This document shows positions 1-13,100 of a DNA stretch of 64,000 bases, piece after piece; within the stretch, counting starts at the first letter, position 1, and each line of letters starts with the position of its first letter. A program made the position numbers and the translations under genes. Below the pieces are notes generated by a model, which was given only the letters and a program-made list of their open reading frames with translations, had not been told where the DNA came from and did not search any database. The DNA lies in contig KV419394.1 of assembly GCA_001630475.1 (NCBI GenBank), positions 1,178,001 to 1,242,000 of the forward strand. The letters are read 5' to 3'. This DNA comes from Sistotremastrum niveocremeum HHB9708 (Eukaryota > Basidiomycota > Agaricomycetes > Sistotremastrales > Sistotremastraceae).

Positions 1-282
1 GTGCGAATATTTACATGTCTTGATGAGCTGGACACGACTCTACCAAGCTACTAATTACCATGCAGATACAATCAGACACCCCAGCATGCTCTCGCGGAGT
101 CCTTCGCAGCTGGATGTTTTGCAATCCGTTGCTCGGAATTTGAAAAATTGAAAATGAACCTTGGCCATCTCGCCTACCCTAGTTCGACTTCGCAAGCCAT
201 GTCATGGTCTTATTCATCCAAGTCATAAATCCACTAGTACAACTATCTACTAATATGATGTCAGTATACACTAGATACACAA
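1..282. other. Window edge, downstream of the PRCC-like gene
   Basis: No gene can be supported here. It is the 3' flank of the PRCC-like gene on the minus strand. Frame 1 of the plus strand is open from the edge to a TAA at 52-54 (17 codons), so the last codons of a plus-strand gene entering from the left are possible. So short an open stretch is expected by chance and I do not call it. Confidence 0.3.
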
Positions 283-1461
283 TCAGAATCCTGAACGTAT
301 CATCAGCATCCCATGTTACGAAAGCAAACTTCAAAGCAACTCACCGTATTTATTGCCGGCTTCTTTGCGATTACGGCGGCCTTGAGCAATTCTTTCTTCT
401 AGCACTTCGCGATTTTCAAATGCTTCCGTCAACAGCGCAGATAACTGATGACGAGTTCGAGCCCTCGATCCAATTTTGGGTGCCTGATTGACGTGAGCAT
501 ATCAATGAAACCTGAAAGAGTGGACACCCACAGCAATGTTCATGTTTGGCTTGACAGGTTGGCCTTCGATATTCTTCGTCAACGCCTTCTTCTCTTCTCT
601 TAGCTTCGCGGCTTCATCCATCTGATCCTTTGCATTGACTTCTGACGCATCTCTGTCCGCTTGCTCGAAGCCCTTCTCAGACACAAATTGCGGGTTGGCC
701 AACTCCCATTCTTGCCTCTTCTTGTCCCAGAAGTCACGATAATATTGAGGATCATACTGAGCCCACTGGCCAGAGGGTAATTGATAATAACCGGGATATG
801 CATCTTCCGCAGTGGGCTCAGGTGGCTCATAGGCTTTGACCGCCGGAGCCGAAGATATTGAAATGGATGAAAGTGAAGAAGAGCTGGGTTCCAACGATGC
901 GCGGGGTGGTTTCTTCGAAGTGTCGAATGAGAACAAGTCAGGGCCGGGAGCGACTGATTGGGCAGCCGTTGTCTCAGATCTTTTCTTCATGACCGACTGG
1001 GGAACGAGGGAGATAGATGTGGATTCATCGGTCTCCTGATCCTCGGTGGTTGGCTCTGTAGGTCGACTATGAAATACAAGGCCAGGACCTGAGCCGCCAC
1101 CCAAGACTCTTTCTTGTTTGGGAGCATCGACTTTCTGTTTCTTCGGAGGGGGAAGCATTCCCAGTAATGAGCTCTTCCCAGCCGGCTCTAGCTTTCGCTT
1201 TATCGTGGGTTTGGGTTCGTCGTCGTCGTCCTTAGGAGCAGCTGGCTTATCAATCGCGATGATAATTTTCTTCTTTTTGGGAGGTACGCGCTGTGCATTT
1301 GATTGCGATGCATTAGATTTTAGAGGAGGGAGAGAAAAGGTTGATTGGGAGCTGCGAGTCCCAGTGAGGTCCGTTCCCGTAGGTGCTGCAGCTGGTGCAA
1401 CCTGGGGTTCGTCGTTTTGGTCATCTTCACTGTCACTGCCGTAGTTTTCAAGTCCAAGCAT
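283..1461 (-). CDS. PRCC-like nuclear protein (mitotic checkpoint regulator/PRCC family)
   Basis: Exons complement 528-1461, 345-483 and 283-290 with GT..AG introns 484-527 and 291-344; the last exon holds only the end of G, then F and the stop. The protein starts MLGLENYGSDSEDD, the acidic start typical of PRCC proteins, followed by a long proline-, serine- and lysine-rich disordered part with basic KKKK and KRKL patches that look like nuclear signals. The conserved C-terminal block is spread over exons 1 to 3: a YPGYYQLPSGQW motif, then RTRHQLSALLTEAFENRE and a final GNKYGF. Human PRCC binds MAD2L2 and associates with splicing factors; the same role here is inferred. It shares a 342-bp divergent intergenic region with NUP133. 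The ending YGF, split by an intron, supports the three-exon model. Confidence 0.85.
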
Positions 1462-1803
1462 TGTGATAAAGAGCGGTCCTTGTTACCTTGAGTTAGCTTG
1501 GGGTCCTCACGGGTATGTTTGGCGAACAGACCTAGACGGTGGGCCTTGGTCGAGAGGAAATTTGGACTTTCCTTTTTGGGAACACAACGCTTTCGCTCAA
1601 CTGTGGCACACGAACTCGCGGTTCTGGAGACTCGTTTCATTGTGCGACGCGTTAATTCTAATTCATAAACGCAATCAGTATCAGACCCACCTCTCGCACC
1701 AAAAAACAAGCTTGCCGTCACCTCCTCGAAGGCTCGAAGACGACAAGGACGCCCTTCGCGTTTGTTTCAAAAACACTGAATCCAGCCCTCTCCAATCTAC
1801 AAG
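1462..1803. promoter_or_regulatory. Divergent intergenic region between PRCC-like gene and NUP133
   Basis: These 342 bp separate the two start codons and must hold both promoters and leaders. I see no TATA box, repeat or RNA gene, only pyrimidine-rich leader sequence just before the NUP133 start. Confidence 0.5.
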
Positions 1804-4800
1804 ATGTTCACATCGACTAGTGCTCCTCATGTGGGTCGCGTCGAACAGCGTCGTGTGTCCTCAAAGACTGGGTTGAGAGCCAACTTGAGTTCTTCGACCA
1901 CACAGTCTGAAGACGGCGATGTATCCATGGAAGTAGACAATCAGCTACGATCAATGGACACGTCCGGGATCTCTGACAGGGACGAGGATGACTCTATTGC
2001 TAATATTTATGCCAAGTCTGGTGAAATGGTAGCTTCGTTCTACTCATTTCTGCCCCCCGAACTTCAGGTCCTTCGAAACGCAGGTATGAGATCTGATTCG
2101 CGAATTCATGATCCATGGTTGACCTAATGCAATGAAGACTTCTATCACGAGGAATACAAGGCATATATTGATCCTGCCACCTCGCATACGGTGCTCATCT
2201 CTCCCACAACCACCTGGGTTTGGAGGCACGGTCAGAATGTGCCCTCAACTTGTTACATTTTCCCCACACCTGCTTCTAAAACCTCGGGCCCCCATTCTGC
2301 TTCTGGATGTCTCGTGCCAAATGGCAACAGAGAACCCGGCTTGCTTCTCATCAGCCCCTCAGGAGAAGCTAGATTCTGGGACAGTCTTAGTTATGGATTA
2401 AGCGGCGCGGAGCGATTTTATACAGCTCAAGTATTGGCGCCGACAGACGGTATTGTCTCAGGCATCTACCGTTATACTGTGAGCCTCCCAAATTCAAAAG
2501 CGTGTCCCGCTGAACCCTTGCTCGAAGGACTCCACATATATTGTGGTTACTACGGCTTCGTTACCCTACCGTCTAACCATAGTATCATCACTCGGAAAAT
2601 ATTCAATCCGAGTAGCAGCTTTCCAACGGCAAACTTCCTATCTATCTCGAGTCACGTCGATATTCTCGGCATCGACTTCGGGTTCTTTGGGTGCCGCGGT
2701 CTCTGTTGCATTCGGCAAAGTTATTCATGGGTCCCGTACACTTTGGCTTCTATTGGAATCAGCGCTACAGCAGTGGCAGCTTTCGGAAGAAGGCTTCGAA
2801 AAGGTGCATCGTTTGCAATCGTTTCCTCGAGAATCTACTCATATCAGGGCAGATGGTACACCAAGAAAGCCATCTCATCGAGCTAATCGCGGGCGGCTTA
2901 GCCCAATTCGATGGAGTCAGATTTAAAGATTTCCATGAGCTTGACATCGAGCTTCTCGACTTGAACGTTTTGAAGTTTGTTTCGTCTGCTATCATAATAC
3001 CCCTCATCTGGCTCACTCTTTGCAGGTCCTCCGAACTTGTTCTTTTGATCGCATTCACAGGGCGAGACGACCCTGAGGCTCAACCACAGAGGAAATACGC
3101 ACTGGTGAAATTAGTCCTTAGTGGAGAGAGAGGGAGGGTTACCCAAGTCCAGGCTGTGCCATATCGCAATGTGTGTTGTGGCATTTCCTCTGTTGAACTC
3201 GTTCTCGTACTGATAATTGTCTAGCGCTTCGATCTGGGGGCTACATCGCCCTGTCGATTGATAATCTTGAGAGATCGCTTTGCGGTGATTCACTTCGGTG
3301 ATTCGGTAGCTCTCACAGCCCTGAATGGCAAATACAACACTCTTCTCCCTCTGCGCTCGCATCTGGATCGCTTCCTTTCAGTCACACTCCATACGGGAGT
3401 TGAGGTTGAAACCGAGGAACTGATCGCCCTTAATGCAACCGGATTGATGTCCATACGTATCGATCTTGACGCCATCGCACGAGGAGACCCTCAGTGAGCC
3501 ATCTTCCTAGTGTGCTTGATTGCGGTGCTTACTGTGAACTCAGCACCCGAGAAGCTGGTTTACTACAAAACATAATGAATCAAGCGATTCTCTATGGCCC
3601 CCTTTCGCACAATCCCTTACAATTTACTTTTCCTCCTCAAGTTGACGAGGGAAGTTTAGTACAGGGTGCGGAGGCGTTAAGTCGCGCAGTTCTGGAAAGT
3701 CGTGAGTGGTTTTCGACCGTATTCAGAATAAGAGCCTAAAGGATTCTATAGTGCCCGAGGTTGATAAACAGTCCGGAGTGCCACTATTGGACTTGTCTTC
3801 TCAACTCGGCGATCGTGTAGAGCGACTTCATCTCTTGATCGATTTCATTGGCGCTAACGAAGCTCTCACCTCTGTAAGTGACTGTCTACTGATAATTTTG
3901 CAAATATTTCATACAATGACCGCAGCTTTCTCAAGACTGTCGGTTGACACTCGCTAGTGATGCCGAAAAAATGTTTGCTGCCGAGCAGCTTTGGTTATGG
4001 CACAACAGCCACAGAACCCAAGAAAGACAGCGGAGTGTTTTGGTTGATGCCATCTTACTGCGAATGAGAGAAGTTCCCCATCGTGAAGACGCAGATCTCG
4101 TCCGAGATTTCTTCCGTTATCGGGTATGACTACCTCCGCGATTCGGGCATGTTCACTGATGGTTCATTTGGCAGGTGGGCGACCTTCCCGAGCTCCTCAA
4201 TCATCTCGTAGCAATAGTCAAGTCGACAGACGGAGAAGATCTTGAAGAACAAAGCCAAGTTGTGGCAGACGCAAATGACGTCGCAAGCGTGAGCTAGTCA
4301 TGGAATCTTCCCGTCTGCTGCTCTCTGACTTGCTGTTATCAGATTATAATACGTGAAGCATTCCGCCATCGGAGAGATTTCGAAGGACCCTATCGCTTAG
4401 ACACTACCTGGCATGCAGATCAATGTCCCTGGACCGCCGAATCGTTGGTTCTCCAAGCATTGGATATTTTTCTTGCGGAAACAGATGCGCTGTTAGAGGA
4501 GCATTCTCGGCGGGCCGGTCTCGAACGGGCTGAGAATGGCGATCTCTTCCATCCGGCGGATGTCGGATTGGTTCTGAAGTCGCAAAGCGCAGATCTCGCT
4601 CGCTTCATATTCTCGTGTTGTCGGCAACGTCAAATATGGCTTCGACAGTGAGTGTACTGTTGGTGATTAGTTCGCTAGATTAACAACTCGTCAGTGCAAA
4701 TCGTGGAAATCGAGAGGCTGAGCGAGACAATTTTGAGCAGGAATTTTCGCGAAAGCGGAGGACTGTTTTCCAGTCTTTAGGTATGTTGATGCCCATGCAT

Positions 4801-6268
4801 TCGCGGAGTCCTCTCTAACACCTCAGTAGTGAGACACGATAACATCGATACTGCCTACGACCTCGCGGAGACCTACGGCGATTTCCGGAATCTTGCCGAG
4901 CTGTGCCATGATCCTAAAAGCGGCGATTCTGAAAGAACGAAGAATTATATTGAAAGATATGGTGAAGCGTATACAATGGAATTGTATCAGTTTTACGTGG
5001 AAAGACGTCAGTCGAACCTCGCCAGCTAGACTTTTTACTAATAGGAGCATCCAGATATGCTTCAGGCTATGTTTCAGCAAGAAGAACGATTCTCTCCATA
5101 CATTGACAAATTCTTTGCGGAACACCCTCAACCGCGCCTTTCGTGGATTCAGGATTTGAGAAAGGAGCGCTTCGGTCAGGCTGCCGAGTCGCTTCTCGAA
5201 GTCTCGGAGCGTGAGCCTTCTCTCGCTGTGAAACACGTGAGTCACGAGCGTCATTACTCTGGCTTCCTTCGTGACATCTCGGGATTTTAGGTTATGCTCA
5301 GTATGGGATACCTTGCCCAACTTTCGGAAATGGACGCCGAAGGTGAAGATCCGGAGAAAGACCAGCCAGAGTTAGAGACCGAACGTGAGCATGCTTTCCA
5401 TTGGATATCATATGAATATTAATATTTTCTGCAGTCTTTGATGCTGGGCTCGATCTTGTTAGTGTCCAGGAGTTGCTGGCGCAAGAATTCCAGGATATTC
5501 TTGCCCAAGAGCCATTTACGCAGAGTTCTGAAGTTTCGGTTTCGGTCATTATGAAGAAAAATTTCAGCAATGTGCAGGACAGATCTGGCATGGCTATGGT
5601 GAGTTTTGGAGGATCGCCCAAGACATATTCTCACACCTTGCTAGATGATACGACGATATATCTTACAAGTGCTGCAAGGACAGGCGGTGGAAGAGCAGGA
5701 TATAATCGATCTCATAAGTTCTCGAGATCATTTAGTGGCTGGTGCAGACTTTGTTTCGGCCATAAAATTGGTTCAAGGCTTCCCGGTAAGCTTGAGCAAT
5801 GTTGGATAGGAAAGGTACTAAGTTCATCGACAGAATATAACCGACTCCACCAAAGACATCATTTTGCGAGGGCTATGGCGAAAGGCATTCATTCACGACG
5901 AGTAGGTTCTCATACGATGTATGTTTTGCACTACTAACAAACTACATAGCTGGCAGCGTGTGCAGCAGACAGCTGGTTTGACTGACAATCAAATTAACAA
6001 CCGTATAAGGGCTACGGCATTATATGCGACGCTGCGTGCGATCACCGACCCTAGCTTCGATGGGTGGCGATTGACACCGACGGAAGCTTCACAAATTCCG
6101 TCATTCCAAAGCCTGGGAGCCAGATGGCCGACGTTGTCAAGCGATCAACTAAAAGAGATCGAAACTGATCTGAAAAAGGAGCGTGACAGGCTGGAGACGT
6201 CTGCAATCAAGCGCCTGTACGACCAGGTAATGAGGCTAGCAGTGGACGATCAGGCCAGTTTATCGTAG
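1804..6268 (+). CDS. NUP133: Nucleoporin Nup133
   Basis: Multi-exon gene; exon 1 is 1804-2083 and exon 2 starts at 2138, and the frame is then carried through many exons to the TAG at about 6266-6268. The N-terminus is acidic and disordered. It leads into the beta-propeller start (DFYHEEYKAYIDPATSHTV, TTTWVWRHGQ, TCYIFPTP), the part best conserved in fungal Nup133. The remainder is alpha-helical, as expected for the stack that joins the Nup84/Nup107-160 Y-complex. In that complex Nup133 sits at the stem tip and helps pore assembly and membrane-curvature sensing. The stop lies 24 bp from the stop of the convergent COA8-like gene. Family and extent are firm; I did not fix each internal splice site. 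Confidence 0.85.
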
Positions 6269-6292
6269 TATACTCTATATGTAATGATAATT

Positions 6293-6819
6293 TTAAGGGA
6301 GGACCCTTCTGAGAGCTGAACGTAGGGCCACAGAAACGAGACGGAAATTTCGGGAACGCCAGTGTTTTGTATACGCGGCCTGTAAGGGGGCTTCGCTTGC
6401 TAGCCACGCTTGCCGGAAACGCGCCAAGGCTTGTTCGCGATGCGAGGGGGAGTGGTTCGGCGGCAAGGCGTTCAGGACGCGCTGTTCAGCGGCTTGGAAA
6501 CGCATGTTGCTCTGAAAAGTATGAGAAATAAGCGACAAAAATAACCAAAGTAGCCGGCATGCCCAAAACTAACGAGTTTCCAGAAAGAATGGTTAAAGTG
6601 ATCAAGAGCCTCGCGCTGGATAGCGAGTGCTATCTGGGCGGGCTCGCCGTCTGGAGGGAACTCATGAGACGAGTATGGATGGATGGATGGCAGCGTCGGT
6701 CGTGCTGACGAGTAGATTGCAGGCCGGATGTTGGAGACAGGGTCGGGAGGGCCAACCAACGGTGAGGGTGGAGAGGACATCGGCGCCGGCACTAAAACGG
6801 GAGAATCGGCATGAAACAC
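6293..6819 (-). CDS. COA8-like mitochondrial cytochrome c oxidase assembly factor (APOPT1 family)
   Basis: Two exons are clear: complement 6574-6819 and 6293-6511, intron 6512-6573. The protein carries LVGPPDPVSNIRP, then DHFNHSFWKLSNMRF, then a basic C-terminal helix with YTKHWRSRNF. This is the order seen in human COA8 (IGPPDKYSNLRP, EWNQQFW, YYNRDWYKRNF). COA8 acts in mitochondria to protect or assemble cytochrome c oxidase. The start is uncertain. The ATG at 6817-6819 gives an N-terminus unlike a presequence. A candidate intron (donor GTAAGC, acceptor TTTTAG, about 6792-6836) would instead join an upstream arginine-rich open frame, but that frame has no obvious ATG. Family call good, 5' end poor. 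Confidence 0.75.
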
Positions 6820-7191
6820 GCAGCAGTTCGCTTACGTAAAAAGGCCGACGCGGCCGTTCCTGAGTGGTCGGTGGTGGTGGACACTGCCTCGACGACGGGG
6901 GCGACAGCGAGGAGGGGGGCGGTGCGATGACTAGCGTGCAGATTGGGCTGACGGCGAGAGCGCCAGGGGGCGGTGCAGAGCGGGTCTGGGTCGGAGAGTG
7001 CGAGCGTTCGGGCCGTGAGAGAGACGATTATTTGTGTATATTATGCGGGCGACCAAAATTGAATCCCCTTAGAACCGTCCAGTACCGCCTCCAGCGTCGT
7101 CTCGTCCTTCCTTTCACCTCTTACCTTTGCACTCTTTGTCTCTCTTAATACTCTTTTAGATCTCCGTAGTCGTCTCTTCTCTCTTCCCATA
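6820..7191. promoter_or_regulatory. Divergent intergenic region COA8-like / alpha-glucan synthase
   Basis: This 372-bp GC-rich region holds the glucan synthase promoter and probably a 5' exon of the COA8-like gene. A pyrimidine-rich stretch (about 7080-7190, many TCT and CTC steps) directly precedes the glucan synthase ATG and looks like a fungal transcription-start or leader tract. An AT-rich TATA-like patch lies near 7028-7042. Nothing else seen. Confidence 0.4.
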
Positions 7192-10100
7192 ATGTTCTGG
7201 TCCCTTTTTTCCGTCCTTATCCCATGGTTACTGCTCGCCCACGCCCTCCCCTACAACGACACCCTCACAAACTGGAATCTGAACACCAATCAGGGCGCAA
7301 CAGATCCACTCCAGTATACAACCTCCAGAAAGAACACAACTTACACGCCGTCCCCCGAGAACTGGCGCGAGCTGCCTATCTACTCTCTTCTCCTCGACAA
7401 GTTTGCTGATGGCGACCCAGCCAACAACGACTTCTTCTCCATCATCTTCGAAAACGACTGGAGAGAGACTGGCCTGCGATATGGAGGTGATGTCAAGGGT
7501 CTTCAGAACAAACTCGATTACATCCAAGGCATGGGCACCAAGACCATCTTCATCGCTGGCACCGTTTTCGTCAACATGCCCTGGCAAGCCGATTCCTACT
7601 CTCCCGTCGATTTTTCCACCCTCGATCCTCATTGGGGTGTCCTCGCCGACTGGGTCTTCCTCATCGACGAGATCCATTCGCGCGGCATGTACATCATTCT
7701 CGATTTTACAGTCGGTACAATGGCGGACATGATTGCCTTCGACGGCTTCGTCAACTCCTCTGCTCCCTTCGATCTCAACGAGTACAACACTATTTGGAAG
7801 GATCCAGACTACGCCCCCTGGGGCATCAACCAATACGCGGATTTCAATGCAAGTATCGTCTTTTTCCTATCTAACGGCTTTTTTTAACCTCTCTGTTCTT
7901 TTTATAGATCAGCAACGCCCACAACGCGTCTTGCGTACTCCCTACGATGTGGCAGGACGATGGAACGATTATCGCCGTTGAAAGCACCAACGGTTGTTAC
8001 GCCTCAGAATTTGATCAATACGGTGACATGGAGGCCTTCGGTGTGCATCCCGACTACGAACGCCAGCTGTCCAAGTTCGCCTCCGTCCAGGATCGTCTTC
8101 GTGAATGGCAACCCGCCGTTCGCTCAAAGATCGAAGTCTTTTCCTGCTTGGCCATCACCGCTCTGGACATTGATGGCATCCGTGTCGATAAGGCTACCCA
8201 GGTCACTCTGGATGCCTTGAGCGATTGGGCGACCGCCACGAGAGCTTGTGCATTCAATCTCGGAAAGAAGAACTTCCTGATTGCCGGAGAAGTCACTGGT
8301 GGAGATACTTTTGGCGCTCTATACTAGTGGGTGCCTTAGCTTAATTTGGATAACACATACTTATCGATTCTTCCAGCGGCCGAGGACGAACTCCTACCCA
8401 GAGACCTCCTGGCTTTTTGCAGGCTGCCAATGTGACTGCCAACATGTCTCAGTATTTCCTTCGAGATGCTCCACGCAATGGTCTCGATGCAGTCGCCTTC
8501 CATTACTCCATCTATCGCGCCCTCACGCGTTTCCTCGGAATGGACGGTAACTTGCAGGTCGCATACGATATTGACGTCAACTTCGTCACTGCATGGAACG
8601 AGATGTTCGTTTCCAACGATTTCTTGAATGCAGCCACTGGACTTGTTGATCCCCGGCACATGTATGGTACTTCCAATTTCGATGTGTTCCGATGGCCTTC
8701 TTTGGTCAATGGAACGCAGAAGAGTGCTATTGCGTCCTTTATCACTTCTCTCGTCATGCCTGGTATTCCTTTGGTGGGTCCACTCATTTCAGTTTCTTTC
8801 ATCCTTAATTTACCATCTATTCTAGATTTACTACGGCGAAGAACAGAACTTCTACCTTTACGACAATACCGCGAACAATTACCTGTTCGGTCGTCAGCCT
8901 ATGAGTGAATCATTCGCTTGGCAGAAGCATGGTTGTTACAAGCTCGGTTCCCAGCAATACTTCAACATGCCCTTGCAATCTTCTTTGTTGGGATGTCACG
9001 ATGATTGGAATTCGCTCGATCACTTCGATCCTACGACTGATACCCGTCGTTTGATGAAGCGTTTCAACGATCTTCGTGCGACATACGCATCTCTTCAGGA
9101 CGGATTCAATCTTGTCCAGTGGGGAAATTGGACGGACTTCATTCAGCTTCCTGGTTCCAACGGTACCGAAACTGAAATCGGGTTGTGGACAGTCACACGA
9201 GCTCCTATCCCCGGAGTTCAGGACTTCACCAACCGTCAGAACCCCGATCAAGTCTGGATGCTTTACACCAACGAGAACGTGTCCAAGACGTACACCTTCC
9301 CTTGTGACCAGGATCTTTGGATCTCCTCTCCTTATATGTCAGGCACCGTCGTTCGGAATCTTTTCTATCCCTACGAGAATTACACTCTCCAGGATTCCAA
9401 GTCGTCGTACTACAGCAACGGTACCCAGCCATGGAGAGGTTGTTTGCCCTCTATCAGTCTCGACCCCCTTGCATTCAAAGCTCTCATCCCTGCGACTGAA
9501 TGGGTCGCCCCTACTCCTGCTTTGAGTCGCTTCGTCCCCGGCCACGATGCGCGCATCATCCGCGAATCCAATGATCCCAATGCTACCACGATTTTCGTCT
9601 CGCTCGAGTTCACGCAGCAGATGGATTGTACAAGCGTCACCAACGGTTTGACCTTGAACATGGCTTCCTCCGGCAATTCCACGAATCCCACCGTCGACCA
9701 AAACTCCATCAATTGCGGCCCTGTCAACAATCCTCCACCACAGCAAATTTCAGGCAGTGCTCCATCTGCATGGGCCTGGTCTGCTAACTTGATCAATGTC
9801 CCTGATGGTGTTTTGGAACTCGTTGTGAACAACATTGCTACTCCTGGTGGCGCAGCTACCACTGGCGTCGTGGATCATCTCCTTATTCGCAAAGGATCCC
9901 AGCATAACATCATGGTCAACAACGGTGCCGATTATGACAACAGCGCCTTCGGGTACGCCAATGGCAATTACACCTTTACCCACAAGGCCCTTGGTGCAGA
10001 TATGCTTCGGTACACCTGGAATTACGGTCAGAATTGGTCCGACTGGAGGGCTTGGGAGGACGTTACTCAGATTCCTCCTGCCACCTTCGTCGGCACTGAA

Positions 10101-13100
10101 ATGTTCTGGGAGGGTCAGCATATCATGGTACAATGTACGTGAAAAGCCTATTTTCGCGAAGAATTCGTTCATTAATATTGCTCTAGATTGGTCAAAATTG
10201 GCTGCTTCTTCCACTCACGTGGTTCACGCCGACTTGAACTATCCTTCTCAACGTCGTGTGCCTCAGTTCCTGGTCAGGGGTAGATTCAATACCTGGGGCT
10301 TCGATAAGGGTATCCCTTCTCAGATGACGAAGAACACTCAGGGCAACTGGGAACTTGAAATCATGGACGTCTGGCCATCATCTATCCAGCTCAACGTCTT
10401 CGGCTTCGATAACTACTTCTACGGTGACGTCGACGGCGATGGCATCATGGAACGTCTACCTCCCAATTCAGTCTCCCCGAATTACCTGAATTTGACTGTC
10501 CCTCCTTCGCCGCATTTGGCATGGGCTCTGATCGTCAACGATTCCACCTTGCAGTGGTCCCTTGAACCTCGAGGTGATTCAGCCGTCGGTGCAATTATGT
10601 TTGCGCTTCTGGCTACCATCCCCATGATCACCGCCGTTCTCGCTGTCTTGATCTTCCGTTGGTCATTCTACGGTATCAAGTTCAACCAGTGGGGTATGAA
10701 GCCCAGCAAAGAGAGCCATTACTTCCCCATCATGGGTGGCACTGGTGGCTCCGGTGGCAAAGGCGGAGAGAAAGCAGGAGCACCGATGTCGGAGAAGATT
10801 TTCGGACACAAAGCACATAGCGGCGATATCATTGGATGGCCCGAAGACGTGAACAAGCGTCGCAAGGTCTTGATCGCTACTCTGGAGTACGAAATCTTGG
10901 ATTGGAAGTGTAAAGTCAAGATTGGTGGTCTCGGTGTCATGTCTACACTTATGGGTAAAGCAATGACCGACGTGGATCTCGTTTGGGTCGTCCCCAAAGT
11001 CAAGGATATCGAGTACCCGGCTGGTGATCCTGCCGAGCCGATCGAGGTCATCATCTTCAACGAGCCGTACCTGATCGAAGTCGAGACGCACGTCCTGGAC
11101 AACATCACTTACGTCATCTTGGACAGTCCGGTTTTCCGCGCTCAGACTAAAGCAGATCCCTATCCCGCTCGCATGGACGATCTCAGCTCCGCTATCTTTT
11201 ACTCAACCTGGAATCAAGCCATCGCTGCCACGATCCGCCGCTATCCCGTCATCGACATTTATCACATCAATGATTACCACGGCGCACTCGCACCCATCTA
11301 CCTCCTGCCCAAGGTCATTCCGGTCTGTCTCTCCCTTCACAATGCCGAATTCCAAGGTCTCTGGCCCCTTCGCACTAAGGAAGAAATGAAAGAAGTGTGC
11401 TCCGCGTTCAATATCAGCAAAGAACACTGCACGAAATACGTTCAGTTCGGTAATACGTTCAATCTGCTGCATGCCGCTGCGTCCTTTATCAGCGTGCACC
11501 AGAAGAGTGTGGGTGTTGCTGGTGTGTCGGACAAGTATGGCAAACGTAGTTGGGCTCGTTACCCTGCTCTTTGGACTTTGAAGCACGTCGACTCCTTGCC
11601 CAATCCTGATCCTAGTGATATTGCGGCATTGGATGAGCAGCCGGTTTCTGTGAAGGACATCAAGATCGATAACGCTGCCGAAGCTGAGCGCCCCGAGCAT
11701 AAACGACAAGCACAGGAGTGGGCCGGTATCAAGCAGGACCCCAATTCTGACTTGTTCGTGTTCGTCGGTCGTTGGTCAAAACAGAAAGGTGTCGATCTGA
11801 TCGCCGATATCATGCCCTCACTGTGAGTTTTCTTCCGCTGATCAATGAGGTGACGTCCATTCAACAACTTTCAACAGGCTTATCAAGAGACCCACTGTGC
11901 AACTCATCTGTGTCGGACCCGTTATTGATCTTTACGGTCGTTTTGCTGCTGAAAAGCTGGCCCGATTGATGGAGATGTACCCAGATAGAGTTTTCTCCAA
12001 GCCCGAGTTCACGGCACTCCCTCCCTATCTCTTCAGCGGTGCTGACTTCGCGTTGATTCCTTCCCGTGATGAGCCTTTCGGTCTGGTGGCTGTCGAGTTC
12101 GGTCGTAAGGGTGCTCTCGGTGTTGGTAGTCGTCTTGGCGGTCTTGGTCTCATGCCAGGCTGGGTGAGTGATCTTGCTTCTTCTCGAATACCGTCTCTCA
12201 TAAAGAATTCATTAGTGGTTCCCTGTGGAATCTAACTCGACCGGACACATGCTTTCTCAGCTTAGTAGGACCATCAAGCTTGCTCTGAAATCCAGTCAAG
12301 AGGAAAGAGCCATGCTCCGCGCCAGATCCGCTGTTCAACGTTTTCCTGTCGTCGAATGGCGTCATCGTACCGAAGACTTCCATCGCAGAAGTATACAGAC
12401 AAGTCGAAACATCGCAGAAGGCAATGCTTGGCGCGCGTCGGATTGTGACGGTGGAGGCCCTCGATTAGCTATACCCGGTTTAGAAACTGAAGACTGGGAT
12501 CCTGAGCATCAACCGGATCCATCAGCACCTGATTGGGACGCCCAAAGTGTACAAGACGGCCAGTCAATAAGAGGCCCACATTCTCCGGGTTCTCCAGGAC
12601 AATGGAGTGCGGACACTCTTGCACCAGGTGGCAACGATTATCTTTCAGCACCCAATGTTGGCAGACGTCGTGGATCTTTCAGCACTGACGTATCTGACAA
12701 CGAAGAATTGTCCAACAACTCACGGACCAGTATCGATACTCGAGATGAAACTCAGGACTATGGAAACTTCTTGTCCAGAGTCAACAGACAAGTAGCCCGA
12801 GATCAACGGCATGCTCCTGATCCATTCATGGATGGTGCGGCGCTCCCTCCCAACAAACCCTTCGGTGTTCACTCCAGAGTTTCCTCCGTTGAGTCGATTG
12901 CTTCCATTGTCGACGAGAAGCAGAATTCCCCTCTCAACAAAGCTATTGCGTCTGTTAGTATCTTTGAGCCTTTCCCATTTCTCGACAGCTGATTTTGTTG
13001 ATAGTTCACTGATGCGGACGGACACGTGGTTCAAGATTTCGTGTCAAAACTCCAAGCTTTGAGCGCAGACAACTCGAAGGGCGAACTGTCGATCGAGAAA

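Noticed and set aside
1-54. Possible 3' end of a plus-strand gene entering from the left edge
   Set aside because: Only 17 codons are open before TAA; that is expected by chance and no family match is visible.
451-475. GAGTTCGAGCCCTC resembles a tRNA B box
   Set aside because: It lies in the coding exon of the PRCC-like gene and no matching A box or cloverleaf can be drawn around it.
836-1444. Plus-strand open frames opposite the PRCC-like gene
   Set aside because: They mirror the Ser/Pro/Lys-rich codons of the real gene on the other strand and have no independent signal.
6669-6690. ATGGATGGATGG short tandem repeat
   Set aside because: Three to four units only, inside the coding exon of the COA8-like gene; not a satellite.
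7228-7833. Long minus-strand open frame (201 codons) inside ags1 exon 1
   Set aside because: It is antisense to a well-conserved GH13 domain; codon bias of the sense strand explains it.
10663-11867. Minus-strand open frames inside the GT5 domain of ags1
   Set aside because: They are shadows of the conserved glycogen-synthase coding strand.
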